Part shown: positions 31,214 through 39,133 of the stretch, one piece after another
Layout: every line of letters begins with the position of its first letter
Numbering within the stretch: position 1 is the stretch's first letter
Source: CAWUEZ02 sp963921355
GTDB taxonomy: Bacteria > Pseudomonadota > Alphaproteobacteria > Thalassobaculales > Thalassobaculaceae
Direction of reading: 5' to 3'
Length of the DNA: 64,000 bases
Assembly (NCBI GenBank): GCA_963921355.3
Contig: OZ001190.1
Location: 1,488,001-1,552,000, forward strand
Notes under the pieces: generated by a model
Database searches by the model: none
What the model was told of the DNA's origin: nothing
The model's input: the letters and a program-made list of their open reading frames with translations, nothing else
Position numbers and translations under genes: made by a program

Positions 31214-32419
31214 TCAGGCGGCTTTCGCCATCAGCTGGCCGGCCACGCGCTCCATCTGAACCCGGGTATCCGCGTTCGGCAGGCTCCGCGCGTGGGCGGT
31301 GATGCCCTGCACGAAATCCCACACGCTGGTCGGTTCCCGATCTTCTTCGTCCAGCACCCGCTGGATGATCGCCGTGCTGGCCTTCTTCGAGAAGCCGCGG
31401 CCCTTCAGGAAGGCGTAGCGGTCTTCCTTGTTGGAAGCCACCTGCGCGTCCATCGCCGCCTGGATGCCCTGCTGCACGTAGTCGGCGCTGCCCTCGGCAT
31501 ACTTGGTCAGGGCCGGCGCGATCTCTTCCGCGAAGCGCGAGGGGGCGAACTTCGTGTGGCGGATCACCACCTGTTCGAAGTTCTGGGTGCCCCAGAGGAT
31601 CCGGTTCTGGCAGACGCCCCGCATCAGCATGGACGCGATGCCGAAGCTCTTGTCGCCCACTTCGCTGTTCCAGGCGTAGAAGCCGCGGAAGACCAGATCC
31701 GGGCTGCCGTTCGGCAGCTTGCCGATCTCGATCGGGTGGGTGTCATCCACCAGGAACAGGAACACGTCCCGATCGCTGGCGTACAGCGTGGTGTTCTCCT
31801 TCGTCACATCCACGTGCGGGTTGTGCCCGCCCATGCCCAGCGTGCCCGGAACCTTCCACATGCCGCTGGTGCCATCCCCGGCGAACTGCCGGATCGCGTC
31901 CACCAGTTCGTGATCGTAGATCCGGCCGTAATCCGGGCCGGTCAGCGCCTTCAGTTCGCCGGTGTCCGTGTTCACGTAGGACTTCAGCAGTTCGGCGCGG
32001 TGGGTGGCGAAGCCGTACTGCAGGTTGATCCCGGCCAGCTTGCCCGGCAGATCCCGCAGGTAGCTGGCGGGTGCGCCAACCAGCCGACAGGCTTGGCCGA
32101 AGGAATAGTGGGTGGGGGTGGCATCGATCAGCGAACCGTTCTCGGTTGTGATCTTCAGCGCCAGCTTATCCGGGTTCTCCGCGTGGGAGACCACCGCGAT
32201 CTTCCGGCTGTCTACCGTATCGGCGCGCGAAGCTTCGGCTTCGGCCAGCCGATGCTCGAACAGTGCATTCAAGCTCGTGAACCGCTGATCGGCCGGGCGC
32301 CGCATCCACTGGCTGCTGACGGTGAAGTTCATGTCGCCGTTGTTCGCCGCCGTTTGATACGGGGCATTCACCGCCGGCTGCTGGGTCTGCGCGCCTGCCA
32401 AGCTCACTACGTTGTTCAT
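31214..32419 (-). CDS. DUF932 family phage/plasmid protein
   Basis: A 401-residue protein. It carries the DUF932 pattern: HYSFGQACRLVGAPASYLRD, ALTGPDYGRIYDHELVDAIR, a long central domain with TLYASDRDVFLFLVDDTHPI, then GFYAWNSEVGDKSFGIASML and NRILWGTQNFEQVVIRHT. DUF932 proteins are widespread on phages and plasmids and are sometimes linked to recombination or replication, but their biochemical role is not established. The gene starts at ATG 32419 behind CAACGGAGG, with the direct-repeat element 48 bases upstream, and leads a four-gene transcript. Confidence 0.82.
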   Translation of the reverse strand: MNNVVSLAGAQTQQPAVNAPYQTAANNGDMNFTVSSQWMRRPADQRFTSLNALFEHRLAEAEASRADTVDSRKIAVVSHAENPDKLALKITTENGSLIDATPTHYSFGQACRLVGAPASYLRDLPGKLAGINLQYGFATHRAELLKSYVNTDTGELKALTGPDYGRIYDHELVDAIRQFAGDGTSGMWKVPGTLGMGGHNPHVDVTKENTTLYASDRDVFLFLVDDTHPIEIGKLPNGSPDLVFRGFYAWNSEVGDKSFGIASMLMRGVCQNRILWGTQNFEQVVIRHTKFAPSRFAEEIAPALTKYAEGSADYVQQGIQAAMDAQVASNKEDRYAFLKGRGFSKKASTAIIQRVLDEEDREPTSVWDFVQGITAHARSLPNADTRVQMERVAGQLMAKAA

Positions 32420-32466
32420 CGTACACCTCCGTTGCGTGGGGTTCGGGCCGTTCGCCCTGTCTTATA

Positions 32467-32483
32467 ATTAGGAATGTATAGGA
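32467..32483 (-). promoter_or_regulatory. Direct-repeat operator/promoter element, copy 2
   Basis: Plus-strand ATTAGGA (32467-32473) and TATAGGA (32477-32483), 10 bp apart, lie 48 bp upstream of the DUF932 start. The surrounding 40 bp are strikingly AT-rich (TATAAT-like runs on both sides), consistent with a promoter. Confidence 0.58.
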
Positions 32484-32504
32484 TGATATAAGATATGCAA
32501 GAAG

Positions 32505-33410
32505 TTATTTTGCCGTCACATCCACATACGGGACGGACCCAGGAACGAACAGATCCGTGCCGGTGTAGGCGGCGTGGACCACCCGCAGGCGCTTCACTTC
32601 ATCGTTCCAATCGTGGCCCACGATCAGGGGGGCGACCGCGCGCGCTGTGCCCGGGTAGCCGGCCACCATCTTCTGGGCTGCCGCGTACCCGGCCTTGTCG
32701 CGATCGGCGAACAGCAGGGCCCGATCGGTGCCGGGCCCGCCGCGGAACTTTCCAACCTCGCCAGAGTCGATCAGGGCCCAGCAGGGCAGGCCGCAGATCA
32801 GGTGGCCGGATAGGGCGGTCTCGATACCTTCGCCCACGCCGTGCCAGGGCCCTTCCGGGCGGTGGATCATGATCGCCCCGCCATCCTTCAGGCCCATCGT
32901 CAGCCGGCTGGGCCAGATCGGGGCCTTGCCCCGTCCATCCGGGCGCAGGAAGGTGCGATGCGCGCCGATCGGCCGGCCGGTGGCGATCTCGCGGATCAGC
33001 CAGACCATCACCGGCCAGGTGCTGTTCGTGATGTGGTTCCAGGAACCCGGGTGGAAGCGCACCGATGGGCTGGATGGCAGGAACAGCCCGCGCGATCGCA
33101 GGTAGGTTTCCACGATCGTGCCCGCCGCCGGTTCGCAGGCTCGCCAGAACGCCAGGGCCTTCTGCCGCTTCTCTTCCCGGTGCCGGGCCCGTTCCTGTTC
33201 CTCGCGCTCGATTTCCTCGCGCGTCTTCCGTGGCGGCGGCCGGCCATCATCCTGCCGCAGCTTGCCGCCCTGGCCGGTTTCGAAGTCGATCCATAGCCCT
33301 TCGCGCAGATCGACGGATACGCTGCCCTTCCGGCCGAACCGCATTTCGGTCTTCGACTCCGAAGTGGGCTTGCCGAACTGCTGGATGGCCAGATCCCGAA
33401 CGGCGGTCAT
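32505..33410 (-). CDS. Toprim-domain DNA primase-like protein
   Basis: A 301-residue protein. The N-terminal 60 residues (FGRKGSVSVDLREGLWIDFE, TGQGG) match the part that follows the zinc ribbon in phage primases. A basic helix (TREEIEREEQERARHREEKR) and a DUF7146-like region lead to the Toprim fold: VGEGIETALSG supplies the catalytic Glu (about 190-200) and ALLFADRDKAG the DxD pair (about 231-241). The usual N-terminal zinc ribbon is absent here; the overlapping upstream gene encodes a Cys4 zinc ribbon, so the two halves may work together. It probably makes primers for phage replication. Confidence 0.75.
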   Translation of the reverse strand: MTAVRDLAIQQFGKPTSESKTEMRFGRKGSVSVDLREGLWIDFETGQGGKLRQDDGRPPPRKTREEIEREEQERARHREEKRQKALAFWRACEPAAGTIVETYLRSRGLFLPSSPSVRFHPGSWNHITNSTWPVMVWLIREIATGRPIGAHRTFLRPDGRGKAPIWPSRLTMGLKDGGAIMIHRPEGPWHGVGEGIETALSGHLICGLPCWALIDSGEVGKFRGGPGTDRALLFADRDKAGYAAAQKMVAGYPGTARAVAPLIVGHDWNDEVKRLRVVHAAYTGTDLFVPGSVPYVDVTAK

Positions 33411-33637
33411 TCCGTGGCCACCAGCTGCGCTTCATGCGCGTTCGCGATCACAGGGCGGGTATCCCCGCAAATGGGGCACGTTGCCCGCTGCATGGCCGCT
33501 GCAGCCCGATCCACGGGCATCGGCAGTTTGGCCACCAGCCATACGTGGGCGCACTGATCATCCCGGCAGCGCGCGAAGATCCCCCTCGGGGCTGAGAAGA
33601 TCGACCGATAGGGCCGCTGGGCTTTTGGGGCTGTCAT
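33407..33637 (-). CDS. Zinc-ribbon protein (possible primase partner)
   Basis: A 76-residue protein. It has CRDDQCAHVW (about 24-33) and CPICGDT (about 54-60), four cysteines forming a zinc ribbon of the Ogr/Delta or primase type. Its stop overlaps the start of the Toprim gene (ATGA), so the two are coupled. It could be a late-gene activator of the Ogr kind, but the tight coupling to a primase that lacks its own zinc ribbon makes a split-primase partner attractive. Confidence 0.6.
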   Translation of the reverse strand: MTAPKAQRPYRSIFSAPRGIFARCRDDQCAHVWLVAKLPMPVDRAAAAMQRATCPICGDTRPVIANAHEAQLVATE

Positions 33638-33825
33638 CGCTTCGAGGAAAGGATCTGCGCGATGTTGGCGCGCAGGGTCGTGGCGGTGACAGCTTCTGAA
33701 AACACCGTCGCCGCGACACGGCAGGCCGCGGCCTTGCCGGCCGGGTCCACGCCGGAGTCTTCCAGGACGTCCACCACCTTGGTGGCTAGATTCATGATCT
33801 TCTTGTCTTCGAAATCCACTGGCAT
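33634..33825 (-). CDS. Hypothetical helical phage protein
   Basis: A 63-residue helical protein (DKKIMNLATKVVDVLEDSG, AATVFSEAVTATTLRANIAQ). ATG 33825 follows AAGGAGTTGACGGAA. The longer upstream frame is Pro/Arg-rich shadow and is left out. Its stop overlaps the start of the zinc-ribbon gene by four bases, so it belongs to the primase transcript. Confidence 0.5.
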   Translation of the reverse strand: MPVDFEDKKIMNLATKVVDVLEDSGVDPAGKAAACRVAATVFSEAVTATTLRANIAQILSSKR

Positions 33826-33907
33826 TTCCGTCAACTCCTTCGGCTGTGTGGGCCCCCGCCCGGCGCGAACCGGGCAGGGGCTGTTCGGCTTCCCCGGATT
33901 TGGCCTT

Positions 33908-33994
33908 TCATGCTTGCGTGGTCGTCGGCCTTGCGATCCGTTGGCAGCTGGTCCATTCGCAACGGGGGCACCACCAGGGATCGATCCGGAGCAT
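33908..33994 (-). CDS. Possible 28-residue peptide with CxxC motif
   Basis: A very short frame (IDPWWCPRCEWTSCQRIARP) with a Cys triplet arranged like half a zinc finger. It has only a weak ribosome site. It lies in a 218-base gap between two early genes that otherwise shows nothing convincing. Confidence 0.22.
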   Translation of the reverse strand: MLRIDPWWCPRCEWTSCQRIARPTTTQA

Positions 33995-34043
33995 TTCGGC
34001 CGCGCCGATTGGCGGCCGTGAGAAGTGACAACCACCCCCAAAC

Positions 34044-34709
34044 CTATGCGCCCGCGCGCGTGATCCTGTCCGTTGCACCCCGCAGCCCGTCCTCGATCTT
34101 CTTGATCCGGGCGGCCATGGCGTCGATCGCGGCCTTGGCATCGGCCGTTTCGGTCTCCAGGCCGGCCAGCAGCTCGATCGCGCGCTCGAGCTCCGGGTTC
34201 ACCTGCAGCGGCCCGAACATCTGGTCGCGCAGCGCCGTCAGATTGGCGCGCGGGATGTCCAGTTCTTCCGCCACCCGCTGATCGCTCCAGCCGGCCGCGT
34301 ACTTGCCGGCGGCGTCGTCGAACACTTCTTCCAGCTGCACCACCGCCCGGCGGGTTTCCTGCGGGGTCAGTTCGCGCAGCGGCACAACCTTCTGCGGCTG
34401 TTCATCCGCGAGCGCGGCGCGTGCGTTCGTCATGCATGCCTCCGTGGGTTTCAGGTTCTTGTCCGTGGCTGCCGCCCGGCGCGCGGCACTGATCGCTTGC
34501 TTGGTGTGCAGTGGGCAGTTCCACTTCGATCGGCCGTGGCGCTCCCAGCCCTTTTCCAGGGCCTTCTTCGTGATCACTTCATGGGGTGGCGTGCGGCCGG
34601 CGAACGGCAGGAAAAGCTGCTGATCGCAAACCCGGCAGCTGATCGTCAGCTGAATGGGCGAACTCGGTGTCTGCCGCTCCAGTGTCACGCCAGGCATTGG
34701 TGGTGCCAT
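34044..34709 (-). CDS. Zinc/HTH phage early protein
   Basis: A 221-residue protein. Near the N-terminus ISCRVCDQQLFLPF and, further on, WNCPLHTKQAI form a Cys/His metal site. The centre has a helix-turn-helix-like segment (GWSDQRVAEELDIPRANLTA) and the C-terminus is a coiled coil (LERAIELLAGLETETADAKA, MAARIKKIEDGL) that could dimerise it. ATG 34709 was chosen because the earlier ATG at 34715 abuts the Shine-Dalgarno CAACGGAGG. It leads the primase transcript and is a candidate regulator in this region, though that is inference. Confidence 0.6.
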   Translation of the reverse strand: MAPPMPGVTLERQTPSSPIQLTISCRVCDQQLFLPFAGRTPPHEVITKKALEKGWERHGRSKWNCPLHTKQAISAARRAAATDKNLKPTEACMTNARAALADEQPQKVVPLRELTPQETRRAVVQLEEVFDDAAGKYAAGWSDQRVAEELDIPRANLTALRDQMFGPLQVNPELERAIELLAGLETETADAKAAIDAMAARIKKIEDGLRGATDRITRAGA

Positions 34710-34753
34710 CTCCATCCTCCGTTGCGCGCACCCGGCTGTTGCCGCCGGTATGC

Positions 34754-34770
34754 TGTAGGAAACTGTAGGA
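34754..34770 (-). promoter_or_regulatory. Direct-repeat operator/promoter element, copy 3
   Basis: Two identical half-sites TGTAGGA (34754-34760 and 34764-34770), exactly 10 bp apart, 45 bp upstream of the start at 34709. It is the most regular copy of the set. Confidence 0.65.
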
Positions 34771-34835
34771 GAATAGCACAAAGCCCGCAAGTCATTAACC
34801 CGCGGGCCTTGTTGTTTGGACGTCAGAAGGGGCGG

Positions 34836-35144
34836 CTATTCGGCCGCGGCCAGCTGGGGCACGTCGGTCTTCAGATTCTTCAGACGATCGGCAGCCAGCC
34901 GCCACATCGCGGCCATGGCCTCGGCGGCTTCGGCGTCCGTGAACTCGGCGTCACGGCCACCGCTGGCGTACGAAAGCGATACGGCGTAGCGCCAGTTTTC
35001 GTGCAGGGTCCGCTCGGGCGACACGGTGATGGTAATCATCTCGCCCCAGTGGGTGTTGGCCAGGTACCTGTAGATGATGGTGTTGATGCCGGAATGATGC
35101 GGGTGTTCGGCCCGCACCTCCCGCACGTTCAGGGGGTGTTGCAT
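34836..35144 (-). CDS. Hypothetical phage protein
   Basis: A 102-residue protein forming a single-gene transcript. It has strands around MITITVSPERTLHENWRYAVS and a helical C-terminus (DAEAAEAMAAMWRLAADRLK). CAACGGAGG precedes ATG 35144, and a direct-repeat element lies 46 bp upstream. A short hairpin of the type GCCCGC/GCGGGC follows it at about 34787-34805. Family not recognised. Confidence 0.55.
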   Translation of the reverse strand: MQHPLNVREVRAEHPHHSGINTIIYRYLANTHWGEMITITVSPERTLHENWRYAVSLSYASGGRDAEFTDAEAAEAMAAMWRLAADRLKNLKTDVPQLAAAE

Positions 35145-35189
35145 CCATACCTCCGTTGCGATCTGGCCTCTGCGGGCCGTGCTCGCAAA

Positions 35190-35206
35190 CGTAGGAGGAC
35201 GTAGGA
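35190..35206 (-). promoter_or_regulatory. Direct-repeat operator/promoter element, copy 4
   Basis: Plus-strand CGTAGGA (35190-35196) and CGTAGGA (35200-35206), exactly 10 bp apart, lie 46 bp before the 35144 start. The element is also a few bases from the stop of the integrase gene. Confidence 0.63.
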
Positions 35207-35217
35207 AATTTGTCTAC

Positions 35218-36404
35218 TCAGTTCCGGGCTTGAAGGGCGCGGCCCACTGCCTGGTCGATTTCTGTGATCGCCGCCGCGCGCGGATCGTCCAGCAGGTAGG
35301 CATAGTTCTGCGTCGTGCTTGAATCGGCGTGCCCGAGTATCCCGCCCAGCTGATCGAGGCTGTAGCCCAGGGCGAGGCCGGCGCTGGCGAAAGTGTGCCG
35401 CAGATCGTGCAGGGTGAAGCCGGGGGCCATCTTCGACCATGTGCGGATGTCGTCCCAGGGCTTCCTGGGCGGCGCCTTCGGCCCATCCCGCAGCCGCAGG
35501 GATGGGAACAGCCAGTCGGTGTTCGTGGCCAGCTTCAGGGCCGCGCAGATTGCCCAGTCGGAAGATCCCAGCAGGATCGTCTTGAACTCGTTCCTTTCCT
35601 TGTTCACCGGCGCGTTCAGCAGCCGGCGATGGTGATCCAGATCCGTGGTCTTCGCCCGCCGCAGCTCGTCGCGCCTGGCGCCCGTCAGCACCAGCAGCCG
35701 AACCAGATCCGCCGTCTGCCGGTAGTGGCGATCCATGGCGTCTGCCTTGTTCAGGGCTTCGGCCAGGGCTTCAGTCCATCGGCGTCCAGCGCCGAGCGGC
35801 GCTTGCGTTCCTGCTGCCGCTTGAACTTCATGGCCGGGTTCGTGTTCTCGTCCCGGTACTTCCACTCTTCAGCCAGGTTGAACGCCTTCGACAGCAGCGA
35901 TCCGACGCGGTTCGCCTGCACGGGCGCCTTCGCCGCGATCTTGGCCAGCAGCCGATCGACATCGCGCTTCGTCACCTCCGTGACGGGCAGCTTGCCGATG
36001 TGCGGCTTGATGTGGTTCTCGATGTTCAGTTCCACATTGTAGGCGTGGGACTCTGCGTTGTGGGGCTTCACGTAGTCGTTCAGGTACTCATCCATGAACT
36101 TGGCCACGGTGGGCGCCGCCCGGGCTGCCTTCCGCCGCGCAGATAGATCGATGCCGGCCTGGGCATCCGCCACCGTATCGCGCGCCACTTCCCGGGCCCG
36201 CTCGATGCTCATCGTCGGCCACTCGCCGATCTTCGGTTCGCGCTGCCGGCCGTTCGATCGGTAGTAGACGTAGAAGCCGATCCTGCCGTTGCTTGAGATC
36301 CGCACGGTCAGCCTCGGCATGTCCCGATCCCGGATCTTGATTCGGCCCTTCGCCGGCCGCGGGGTGTTCTCCAGCACCCCGCGGGTCAACCGCCGCACCT
36401 CCAT
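35218..36404 (-). pseudogene. int: Tyrosine integrase with a 1-nt frameshift
   Basis: The two halves lie in different frames. The N-terminal frame (ATG 36404 to stop near 35751) has the arm-binding part (GRIGFYVYYRSNGRQREPKI) and core-binding domain (YVKPHNAESHAYNVELNIEN). The C-terminal frame, ending at 35218, has the catalytic domain: TGARRDELRRAK, HDLRHTFAS and LGHADSSTTQNYAYL with the Tyr nucleophile. Around 35765-35775 the reading shifts by one base: DADGLK continues as ALAEALNKAD if one G is added to AAGCCC. Either the prophage integrase is broken or the base is a sequencing error. CAACGGAGG and a direct-repeat element precede the start. Confidence 0.85.
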
Positions 36405-36476
36405 AGCACCCTCCGTTGCGCCTCTGTTCTTTTGGCTCACGCCCAGCCAACGTGGCCAGCGCCTGGCTCACAGGCG

Positions 36477-36493
36477 TATAGGATACCGTAGGC
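36477..36493 (-). promoter_or_regulatory. Direct-repeat operator/promoter element, copy 5
   Basis: Plus-strand TATAGGA (36477-36483) and CGTAGGC (36487-36493), 10 bp apart, with a further CATAGGG overlapping the end. It is 73 bp before the integrase start, farther than the other copies, and its half-sites are less exact. Confidence 0.45.
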
Positions 36494-36514
36494 ATAGGGA
36501 CGTCAACAGAATGT

Positions 36515-36584
36515 TATTTCCGCCAGAATTCCTGCGGATTACTATCAGCATTACCAGCTAGTTAGATCGCGGATGGCGGAAATA
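36515..36584. repeat. 10-bp inverted repeat beside the attachment site
   Basis: TATTTCCGCC (36515-36524) is the exact reverse complement of GGCGGAAATA (36575-36584), with 50 bases between. It lies between the integrase promoter and attR, where arm-type integrase or excisionase sites are found, so it may be a recombination site. The rest of 36405-36605 has no gene. Confidence 0.45.
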
Positions 36585-36605
36585 GTGTAGGAAAGAGGGG
36601 CCTAT

Positions 36606-36658
36606 GCACCTGACTACGGATCAGGAGGTTGGGAGTTCGAATCTTCCCGGGCGCGCCA
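36606..36658 (+). other. attR: 3' fragment of tRNA-Arg(ACG)
   Basis: GCACCTGACTACGGATCAGG and the following T arm, acceptor 3' strand and CCA match the 3' two-thirds of a bacterial tRNA-Arg with anticodon ACG. The 5' part (acceptor, D arm) is absent; phage sequence stands in its place. This is the right attachment site of a prophage integrated into tRNA-Arg; the complete tRNA should be at the left end, outside the window. Confidence 0.85.
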
Positions 36659-36831
36659 TCTCTCTTACTGACGACCGCGACAGTTGGCCGCTTTGCTGCG
36701 CGCCGTTGTACCGGTGGATTGTCGGCAACCGACCCTCACTTGACCGGGTTTTTCCTGCCCGCCATGCTTGCCGTCCGAACCGGACCGGTGGGCACAACGC
36801 CGGCCGCATCAGTCGGTACAGGGAGGACACC

Positions 36832-38085
36832 ATGACGATCACCCGAAGGGCGGCCTTTGCCGCCGCGTTGGGCGCTGCCTTCACGCTGTCCATGGGGACG
36901 GCGCAGGCGGCGGATCCGATCAAGATCGCCTTCATCGACCCACTTTCCGGCCCATTCGCGACGACCGGCGAATCCGGGCTGCGGACCTTCGAGTTCGCGG
37001 TCGAGGAACTGGTCAACAAGAAGGGCGGCGTGCTCGGCGGGCGGACGATGGAGATCGTCCCGCTCGACAACAAGATCAGCCCGAAGGAAAGCCTGATCCA
37101 GCTGAAACGCGCGATCAGCGACGGCATTCAGTTCATCGCCCAGGGCAACTCATCCGGTGTGGCGAACGCGCTCACCGATGCGATCAACAAGCACAACAAG
37201 CGCAATCCCGACCAGCGGGTGCTGTTCCTGAACTACTCCGCCGTCGATCCGGCGCTGACCAATGCCAAGTGCAATTTCTGGCACTTCCGGTTCGACGCCA
37301 ACGCCGACATCAAGATGGACGCCCTGACCGACGTCATCGCCAAGGACCAGAGCGTCAAGAAGATCTACATTATCGGCCAGGACTACAGCTTCGGCAAAGC
37401 CGTGGCCGCGGCCGCGGTCAAGTTCGTCGGCGAGAAGCGTCCGGACATCGACATCGTCGGCAACGAGCTGCACCCGATCGGCAAGGTCAAGGACTTCACG
37501 CCCTACGCCACCAAGATCAAGGCCTCCGGCGCGGATGCCGTGATCACCGGCAACTGGGGGGCGGACATGGTCGGCCTCGGCAAGGCGATCATCGAGTCCG
37601 GCGTCTCCTCGCCGATCTATACCTACTACGCCGCCCATGACGGTATCACCGCGACCTTCGGCGAGCTCGGCGAGGGCATCATCCGGTCGGTCCGCGAAGG
37701 GACGCTCAACCCGCCGACACCTGAGTTCAAGGCGCTGAACGACGCGTTCAAGGCGAAGTACCCGAACAACGACATCAACCAGGCCCGGATCTTCAATGTC
37801 GTCGAAATGCTGGCGGCGGCGATCGAAAAGGCCGGGTCCACCGATCCGGTGCAGGTCGGTATGGCGCTGGAAGGCATGGAGTACAACAGCATCATGGGCG
37901 GCAAGGTCTGGATGCGGCCGAGCGACCACCAGGCAATCCAGGACGTTCACATCGCGGTCCACACCAAGGACAACGTGGTGATCGATGCCGACAATTCAGG
38001 CTACGGACTGGTCACGGAGTCCTCCGTGTCGATGGCCGGCAAGGAAAGCCCGACCAGCTGCAAGATGACGCGTCCGGCCTCCTGA
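36832..38085 (+). CDS. Branched-chain amino acid ABC transporter, substrate-binding protein
   Basis: A 417-residue periplasmic binding protein of the LivJ/type I fold. The signal peptide is MTITRRAAFAAALGAAFTLS with an AQA-A cleavage site near residue 24-25. KIAFIDPLSGPFATTGESGL and VEELVNKKGGVLGGR are the usual first-lobe motifs, followed by GNSSGVANALTDAI and YIIGQDYSFGKAVAAAA. The ATG at 36832 has GGGAGG upstream; a longer reading from 36604 covers the tRNA fragment and is rejected. It is the first gene of the LivHMGF-type operon, so the substrate is probably a branched-chain amino acid, an amide or another amino-acid-like compound. Confidence 0.9.
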   Translation: MTITRRAAFAAALGAAFTLSMGTAQAADPIKIAFIDPLSGPFATTGESGLRTFEFAVEELVNKKGGVLGGRTMEIVPLDNKISPKESLIQLKRAISDGIQFIAQGNSSGVANALTDAINKHNKRNPDQRVLFLNYSAVDPALTNAKCNFWHFRFDANADIKMDALTDVIAKDQSVKKIYIIGQDYSFGKAVAAAAVKFVGEKRPDIDIVGNELHPIGKVKDFTPYATKIKASGADAVITGNWGADMVGLGKAIIESGVSSPIYTYYAAHDGITATFGELGEGIIRSVREGTLNPPTPEFKALNDAFKAKYPNNDINQARIFNVVEMLAAAIEKAGSTDPVQVGMALEGMEYNSIMGGKVWMRPSDHQAIQDVHIAVHTKDNVVIDADNSGYGLVTESSVSMAGKESPTSCKMTRPAS

Positions 38086-38182
38086 GCCTGAGCCCACGCG
38101 ACACCAAAGCCCATCGGGCCGGCCTCTTCACGGGGCCGGCCCGGTGCAGCCGGTGTTTTCCCCGCACCGACCGGATCCCACG

Positions 38183-39133
38183 ATGACCGAACTGGTGATC
38201 TTTTCGCTGCTGAACGGCCTGGTGACGGGCCTGCTGCTGTTCATGCTGTCGAGCGGCCTGACGCTGATCTTCAGCATGATGGGAGTGCTCAACTTCGCGC
38301 ATGCCAGCTTCTACATGCTCGGCGCCTATTTCGCGTACACGATCTCAACCTATGTCGGGTTCTGGCCGGGGCTGATCATCGCACCGCTGCTGGTCGGCCT
38401 GGTGGGGGCGCTGATCGAGCGCTACGGGCTGCGGCATGTGCACCAGTACGGCCACGTGGCCGAGCTGATCTTCACGTTCGGCCTGGCCTTCCTGATCGAA
38501 GAGATCGTCCAGTTCTTCTGGGGCAAGGCGACCAAGGATTACACCGAACCGGAACTGCTGCAGTTCCCGCTGTTCACCCTGTTCGGTCAGAACTTCCCCG
38601 CCTACAAGGCCTTCATGATCCTGATCTCGGTCGCGATCTTCGTCGGCCTGTTCACGGTGCTGAGCCGGTCGCGGGTCGGGTTGATCATCCAGGCCGCCAT
38701 CACCCATCCCCATACCGTCTCCAACCTCGGCCACAACGTCCCGCTGGTGTTCATGGGAGTGTTCGGCGTCGGGTCGGCGCTCGCCGGGCTGGCGGGCGTG
38801 ATTGCCGGGCCGGCGCTCGGGACCTTCCCCGGCATGGCGTTCGTGCTCGGCTCGATCGTTTTCGTCGTCATCGTGGTCGGCGGTCTCGGCTCGCTCGGCG
38901 GCGCGCTGGTGGCGTCGCTGCTGATCGGTTGGCTGCAGACCTTTGCCATTGCCCTCGACTGGTCGGTCAACGACCTGCTTTCCGCCTTCGGCATCAGTTT
39001 CGATGCCGATCATGCACTACGGGATCTCTGGACGCTGTCGCTGCCCCAGGTCGCACCGATCCTGCCCTACATCCTGCTGATTCTGATCCTGATCTTCCGC
39101 CCGGCCGGGCTGATGGGGAAACGCGAGACATGA
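38183..39133 (+). CDS. Branched-chain amino acid ABC transporter permease (LivH type)
   Basis: A 316-residue inner-membrane protein with about eight hydrophobic helices. The motif GLTLIFSMMGVLNFAHASFY near residues 25-45 is characteristic of LivH permeases, and the VIVVGGLGSLGGALVASLLI stretch is a second family landmark (about 230-250). It forms half of the translocation pore with LivM. The stop overlaps LivM's start by four bases (ATGA), so they are coupled. A strong signature and context make the call secure. Confidence 0.93.
   Translation: MTELVIFSLLNGLVTGLLLFMLSSGLTLIFSMMGVLNFAHASFYMLGAYFAYTISTYVGFWPGLIIAPLLVGLVGALIERYGLRHVHQYGHVAELIFTFGLAFLIEEIVQFFWGKATKDYTEPELLQFPLFTLFGQNFPAYKAFMILISVAIFVGLFTVLSRSRVGLIIQAAITHPHTVSNLGHNVPLVFMGVFGVGSALAGLAGVIAGPALGTFPGMAFVLGSIVFVVIVVGGLGSLGGALVASLLIGWLQTFAIALDWSVNDLLSAFGISFDADHALRDLWTLSLPQVAPILPYILLILILIFRPAGLMGKRET

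Larger units (their letters stand above)
1..36658. mobile_element. Prophage (siphovirus-like), left end outside window
   Basis: Contiguous phage genes fill this span: capsid, neck, tail tube, tape measure, fibre and lysis genes on the plus strand, then early genes and an integrase on the minus strand. The right border is set by a 3' fragment of tRNA-Arg at 36606-36658, the usual scar of tyrosine-recombinase integration into a tRNA gene. A tape measure of about 1,730 residues and a frameshifted tail chaperone pair indicate a long non-contractile tail; no sheath gene is seen. Terminase and portal must lie left of the window, together with the reconstituted tRNA-Arg. The integrase and tail-hub genes are both interrupted, so activity is doubtful. 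Confidence 0.93.

Noticed and set aside
36604..36831. Longer start for the substrate-binding protein
   Set aside because: The extension would translate the tRNA-Arg fragment; the signal peptide and ribosome site fix the start at 36832.
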